Assembly: GCA_964630265.1 (NCBI GenBank)
Contig: CAZVRW010000017.1
Span: 1-57,775 of the forward strand
DNA length: 57,775 nucleotides
Source of the DNA: CAZBWP01 sp964630265
GTDB taxonomy: Bacteria > Pseudomonadota > Alphaproteobacteria > Rhodospirillales > Defluviicoccaceae
Direction: 5' to 3'
Under the pieces are notes generated by a model, which saw only the letters and a list, made by a program, of their open reading frames with translations, was not told where the DNA came from and ran no database searches. The translations under genes and the position numbers were made by a program. Positions within the stretch are counted from its first letter, which is position 1. Every line of letters begins with the position of its first letter. Shown one piece after another: positions 54,774 through 57,775 of this stretch.

Positions 54774-55425
54774 TCAGGCCGAGGCGTCCGGGTCGCGCGG
54801 GCCGGGGTGCGTCGCGCCGTCGCGCATGTCCTCCCACAGCCAGACCATGCGGTCGCAGAACCACAGCTTGCCCAGCAGCATCAGGACGGTGCCGAGCAGG
54901 GTCGGCCACGCCGCCGCGGCGAGTGCACCGCCCACCGCGAGCAGTCCGCCGGCACCGGCGATGGCGGCCAGGACGTGCGGTAGCACGCGGTGGCGGCCGG
55001 GCACCGGCCGGCGGTCGCGGTTCAGCCACAGCCGCTCGCCGAAGGTGGCGCGCGCCCCCCAGGTGTCCGTGGTCGCCGGCGGCGGAAAGGCGCGCGGATT
55101 GATCCAGATCCACACCAGCATGAGGGCAATGGGCGCCAGAGCGCCCCAGCCGAGCCAGACGTGGCTCCACAGCGCCAGGATCAGCAGCGGCCCGCTCGCC
55201 ACCCGCGTCCAGACGCTCCACGGATTGGCGTGGCGCGCCCAACCCGCGTCGTCCAGCCGGAACAGGCGGGCGATCCAACGNNNNNNNNNNNNNNNNNNNN
55301 NNNNNNNNNNNNNNNNNNNNNNNNNNNNNNNNNNNNNNNNNNNNNNNNNNNNNNNNNNNNNNNNNNNNNNNNNNNNNNNNGTCGTCCAGCCGGAACAGGC
55401 GGGCGATCCAACGATCGAAAGGCAC
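54774..55425 (-). CDS. DUF6653-like small membrane protein (split by a false gap)
   Basis: About 172 residues once the assembly gap is removed. It starts at GTG (55425) with (M)PFDRWIARLFRLDDAGW, then ARHANPWSVWTRV, two pairs of hydrophobic helices (LLILALWSHVWLGWG, IALMLVWIWINPRAFPPP, AIAGAGGLLAVGGALAAAAWP, LLGTVLMLLGKLWFCDRMVWLW) and a short acidic tail. The pattern HANPWSVWTRV plus NPRAFPPP agrees with the DUF6653 family of unknown function. The 33 bases before the 100 N are identical to the 33 after, so the contigs overlap; merging them gives one continuous 519-base frame. As written, the frame is broken by the N count only. Confidence 0.65.
55248..55280. repeat. 33-bp duplicate flanking the gap, left copy
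   Basis: The last 33 bases before the N run equal the first 33 after it (55381-55413). This exact edge-to-edge match points to contig-end overlap rather than a tandem repeat. Confidence 0.85.
55281..55380. other. Assembly gap (100 N), probably a negative gap
   Basis: Placed between two identical 33-base ends inside the DUF6653-like gene; removing the N run and one copy restores the gene. Confidence 0.82.
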
Positions 55426-55463
55426 GGCCGCGACCGAGGCCCGCCTCGCGCCCCGAACCCGCC

Positions 55464-56444
55464 TCAGGCCCCGTAATACTCGCGATACCAGGCGATGAAG
55501 CGGGGAATGCCCTCGGCGATGGTCGTCGTCGGCTGAAACCCGAAATCGCGCTGCGAGGCGGCAATGTCGGCGAACGTCTCCTTCACGTCGCCGGGCTGCA
55601 TCGGCAGCATGTCGATGTTGGCCGTCACGCCCAGTTCGCGTTCGATCAAGCCGATGAACTCCATCAACGGCTCGGAGCGGTGATTGCCGAGATTATAGAC
55701 CCGGCAGGGCGCAGTGCTGCCGTCGTCGGCCGGCGGCCGGTCGAGGCAGGCGATCAGGCCGGCGACGATGTCGGCGACGAAGGTGAAGTCGCGGCGCAGA
55801 TCACCGTAGTTGAACACCGGGATCGGCTCGCCCGCCAGGATCTTGCGGGTGAAGATGAACAGCGCCATGTCCGGCCGCCCCCACGGGCCATAGACCGTGA
55901 AGAACCGGAGCCCCGTCAACCGCATCCGGAACAGGTGGGCATAGGCGTGGCTGATCTCCTCCATCGCCTTCTTGGTCGCGCCATAGAGGGAGATCGGCCG
56001 GTCGACCCGGTCGTCGACCGAGAACGGCAGGTCGGTGTTGGCGCCGTAGACCGAGGACGACGAGGCGTAGACGAAGTGATCGAGGCGCGGCAGCGTCCGG
56101 CAGGCCTCCAGCAGCACCACGTGGCCGTCGACGTTGGCGCGCAGATAGGCGTAGGGGTTGACCAGCGAATACCGGACACCGGCCTGCGCCGCCAGGTGGA
56201 TGACCCGGTTGATCTCCGGATGGCGCTGGACCAGCGCGTGGACGCCGTCGCGATCGGCGATGTCCAGCTTCTCGAAGTGGAAGCCGTCGCGCCCGGCGAG
56301 CCGCGCCAGCCGCGCCTCCTTCAGCGTCGGGTCGTAGTAGTCGTTCAGGTTGTCGATGCCGATCACCCGCTCGCCGCGCGCCAGCAGCGCCTCGGTCGTG
56401 TGGTGGCCGATGAAGCCGGCAACGCCCGTGAGCAGGATCGTCAT
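55464..56444 (-). CDS. NAD-dependent nucleotide-sugar epimerase, UDP-glucuronate 4-epimerase type
   Basis: A 326-residue extended short-chain dehydrogenase: TGVAGFIGHHT nucleotide-binding motif, DNLNDYYDPTLKEARLARL (typical of UDP-glucuronate 4-epimerases), VIHLAAQAGVRYSL, SSSSVYGANTDLPF and the catalytic SLYGATKKAMEE (Tyr-x-x-x-Lys). RFFTVYGPWGRPDMALF and the C-terminal QPGDVKETFAD complete the family pattern. It converts UDP-glucuronate to UDP-galacturonate for LPS or capsule. The ATG at 56444 gives MTILLTG. It is in the same functional class as the polysaccharide genes at the left end but over 50 kb away. The long open frame upstream of this start is a GC-driven shadow. Confidence 0.92.
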   Translation of the reverse strand: MTILLTGVAGFIGHHTTEALLARGERVIGIDNLNDYYDPTLKEARLARLAGRDGFHFEKLDIADRDGVHALVQRHPEINRVIHLAAQAGVRYSLVNPYAYLRANVDGHVVLLEACRTLPRLDHFVYASSSSVYGANTDLPFSVDDRVDRPISLYGATKKAMEEISHAYAHLFRMRLTGLRFFTVYGPWGRPDMALFIFTRKILAGEPIPVFNYGDLRRDFTFVADIVAGLIACLDRPPADDGSTAPCRVYNLGNHRSEPLMEFIGLIERELGVTANIDMLPMQPGDVKETFADIAASQRDFGFQPTTTIAEGIPRFIAWYREYYGA

Positions 56445-56767
56445 GGCAGAGGAACTCCCTGGCTTCGGCGGCGGGCCGCGGCGGCGGGCGACGGCAGTGC
56501 GGCGGCGGCGGGGGACACCGGGGATGATGCGTCGCCGCTTATGGCATCGCCGGCGCCGGCGCGCCAGCCCTAACCGGCAAGCGCTGCGTTTCCTCCCTAG
56601 CCGACAAAGGTTAACCGTTGGTGGGCGGGCGCCGGCACCGGCCGGGCGGCAGCCGCGGCCGTTCGGCCACACCCGCGGGCCGACCGTGTCCCCGACAACG
56701 GAATGGTTTCGTTTTGCTGGCGATTCGCTTAAACTGTGGATAACCACAGGGAAAGCGAGACCGGCGG
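56445..56767. other. Divergent intergenic region upstream of the epimerase
   Basis: About 320 bases without a gene. The half next to the epimerase is very GC-rich. The other half is AT-richer and carries a perfect DnaA-box match (56735-56743) 24 bases before the GTG of the next plus-strand gene. Confidence 0.55.
56735..56743 (-). promoter_or_regulatory. Single consensus DnaA box
   Basis: TGTGGATAA, the complement of TTATCCACA, is a perfect match to the DnaA 9-mer consensus. Only one copy is seen in this region, so it is not by itself an origin; it could be a regulatory DnaA site or chance. Confidence 0.3.
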
Positions 56768-57235
56768 GTGAACAACCGCGACCATGACGACGGCGTCCCG
56801 GCGAGCGAGGTCGACGACCTGTCGGCGCGGCTGCGGGCCCACACGCGCGCGTTGCAACAGAACGTCCGCGCCTTGCAGGAGACCATCGCCGCCGTCGATG
56901 CGGCCGTCGCCGTGTCGCGGGCCCGGCTGTTCGTCCGCCATCGCCCGCCCGCCGGTGTCGTCGAGCGCCGGGCCGGCTTCGAGCGGCGGCGGCACGACGA
57001 TCCGACGAGCGCGCTCGTCCGCTGGATCGAGGGCGAGGCGCTGGAGCGGCGCTCCGGCGCGGATCGCCGCGCGCCCGAGGGGGCGCCGGCCGGAGCGCAG
57101 GAGAACACGCCGGCCGGTGCGCCGGAGACCGCGCCGACGGGCGCACCGGCGACCGCGCCGGCCACGATGCGCGGCAACATCGTCTCCCTCGACGCCTTCC
57201 GCGCCCACCGCGCCCGCCTCCGCCCGCGCAACTGA
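56768..57235 (+). CDS. Hypothetical Arg/Ala/Pro-rich protein
   Basis: A 155-residue reading frame starting at GTG. Residues 14-55 form a heptad-like helix (DDLSARLRAHTRALQQNVRALQETIAAVDAAVAVSRA), then RRAGFERRRHDDPTSALVRWIEGEALERRSGADRRA. A degenerate GAPAGA/TPAGAPET-type repeat follows, and the end is MRGNIVSLDAFRAHRARLRPR. I do not recognise a family. The coiled-coil start and charged repeats could suit a small scaffold or nucleoid-associated protein, but that is a guess. The ribosome-binding site is weak, and there is moderate risk it is a spurious frame. Confidence 0.5.
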   Translation: MNNRDHDDGVPASEVDDLSARLRAHTRALQQNVRALQETIAAVDAAVAVSRARLFVRHRPPAGVVERRAGFERRRHDDPTSALVRWIEGEALERRSGADRRAPEGAPAGAQENTPAGAPETAPTGAPATAPATMRGNIVSLDAFRAHRARLRPRN

Positions 57236-57263
57236 CCGGCACCGGCCACCCCGCACCACCGCC

Positions 57264-57367
57264 CGTCATTGCGAGCCGAGCGAAGCAACCCAGGGCCGGC
57301 GCGAGGTGTTCGGGCACCGCGTCCGTCCTCCCTGGGTTGCTTCGTCGCGCCGCTCCTCGCAATGACG
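57264..57367. repeat. 104-bp palindromic extragenic repeat, copy 1
   Basis: Arms begin CGTCATTGCGAG and end CTCGCAATGACG, with inner arms GAAGCAACCCAGG/CCTGGGTTGCTTC, so the transcript could fold as a long hairpin. This kind of CATTGCGAG palindrome is widespread in alphaproteobacterial intergenic DNA. Confidence 0.88.
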
Positions 57368-57464
57368 GCGGGGGGCAGCGGGGGCAGGGGCGAGGCGTCG
57401 ACCCGCCTGCCGCCACCGGGGCGGGGCGTCGACCGGCCTGCCGCGCCGTCCGCCCCACACTCCC

Positions 57465-57500
57465 CGTCATGCGCGGGCTTGTCCCGCGTATCCACGTGCC
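57465..57500. repeat. Short palindromic repeat, CGTCATGCGCGGGCTTG type
   Basis: CGCGGG-CTTGT-CCCGCG lies inside a sequence resembling the common alphaproteobacterial intergenic repeat CGTCATGCCCGGGCTTG-like, between the two 104-bp repeats. Confidence 0.65.
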
Positions 57501-57516
57501 GCCCCTCCTGCTGCGC

Positions 57517-57620
57517 CGTCATTGCGAGCGCAGCGAAGCAACCCACGGCCGGCGCGAGGTGGTCGGGCACCGAGTCCGGCGTCCCTGGGTTGCTTCGTCG
57601 CTCCGCGCCTCGCAAGGACG
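57517..57620. repeat. 104-bp palindromic extragenic repeat, copy 2
   Basis: The same length and orientation as copy 1, with the same CGTCATTGCGAG and GAAGCAACCCA arms. The right arm ends CTCGCAAGGACG, one base off the perfect palindrome. Loop sequences are similar (GCCGGCGCGAGGTGxTCGGGCAC). Confidence 0.88.
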
Positions 57621-57775
57621 GGGGCTCAAATGGGGGCTATTTACCCCGGAATTTGCACGCTTGCGGAAGTGATTTCATGCGCGCACGGTTTTTCCAGCGT
57701 GGAGTGGGTGAATCTTGCTATCGAAACCAAAAACCGGCCCCAACGGCCGCCAGAGACGAGGATGTGAGGTCATGA

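Larger units (their letters stand above)
57236..57775. other. Terminal intergenic region with repeat elements
   Basis: About 540 bases with no convincing gene. It contains two 104-bp palindromic repeats and a smaller palindrome. The last bases, GAGGTCATGA, could be the start of a next gene (GAGG, then ATG at 57772), but the window ends there. Confidence 0.65.

Noticed and set aside
56735..56743. Replication origin
   Set aside because: A single DnaA box without a cluster, an AT-rich unwinding element, or dnaA/dnaN/parAB genes nearby.

Overview
The window looks like a draft scaffold piece from a very GC-rich alphaproteobacterium, probably a Rhodospirillales-like lineage. This is inferred from the base composition, the alphaproteobacterial gene pairs (lptM-like/lysA/TIGR02302, zinc-ribbon DUF3426 next to ftsE-ftsX, rsmB/htpX/DUF1674) and a class II ribonucleotide reductase. 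Five runs of N interrupt it: four of exactly 100 and one of 10. All are placeholders whose lengths do not keep reading frame, so three or four genes that appear frameshifted are probably intact in the cell.

Layout. 41-7461 (minus strand) holds surface-polysaccharide genes: a CapD/FlaA1-type nucleotide-sugar dehydratase/epimerase, a WecA/MraY-type glycosyl-1-phosphate transferase, a sugar C-methyltransferase and a heparinase II/III protein, followed by rsmB. Next come htpX, a DUF1674 (SdhAF4-like) protein and a large MscS-type channel, both of the latter split by unresolved in-frame minisatellites, and a large TPR protein (12290-14644).

15075-42161 is the centrepiece: five co-directional, nearly contiguous genes. 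The first encodes a 6644-residue surface protein with an N-terminal LEPR-XLL motif, followed by beta-strand repeats, a glycine-rich block, a beta-propeller, PKD/Ig-like domains and RTX calcium-binding repeats. The others encode a GAF-TM-HlyD adaptor, a PqqD-M50 protease-HlyD fusion, a shortened SecA paralogue and a periplasmic adaptor. No ABC transporter or TolC gene is present. I infer a dedicated, SecA-like-motor-driven export machine for the giant protein; this is the best candidate for an undescribed system here.

42294-53350 is mostly housekeeping: an LptM-like lipoprotein, lysA, a TIGR02302/DUF4175 protein, a zinc-ribbon DUF3426 protein, ftsE-ftsX, a YdcF/ElyC-like protein, plsC and nrdJ. 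The FtsE has lost every ATPase motif while keeping its fold outline and its overlap with ftsX. 53432-57775 carries small accessory genes (a HisKA-only protein, a lipoprotein, a DUF6653-like membrane protein, a nucleotide-sugar epimerase and a hypothetical protein). It ends in an intergenic region with two 104-bp palindromic repeats.

A recurring theme is short in-frame tandem repeats (12-bp and 30-bp units) in otherwise ordinary genes. I saw no rRNA, tRNA, CRISPR array, transposase or integrase.
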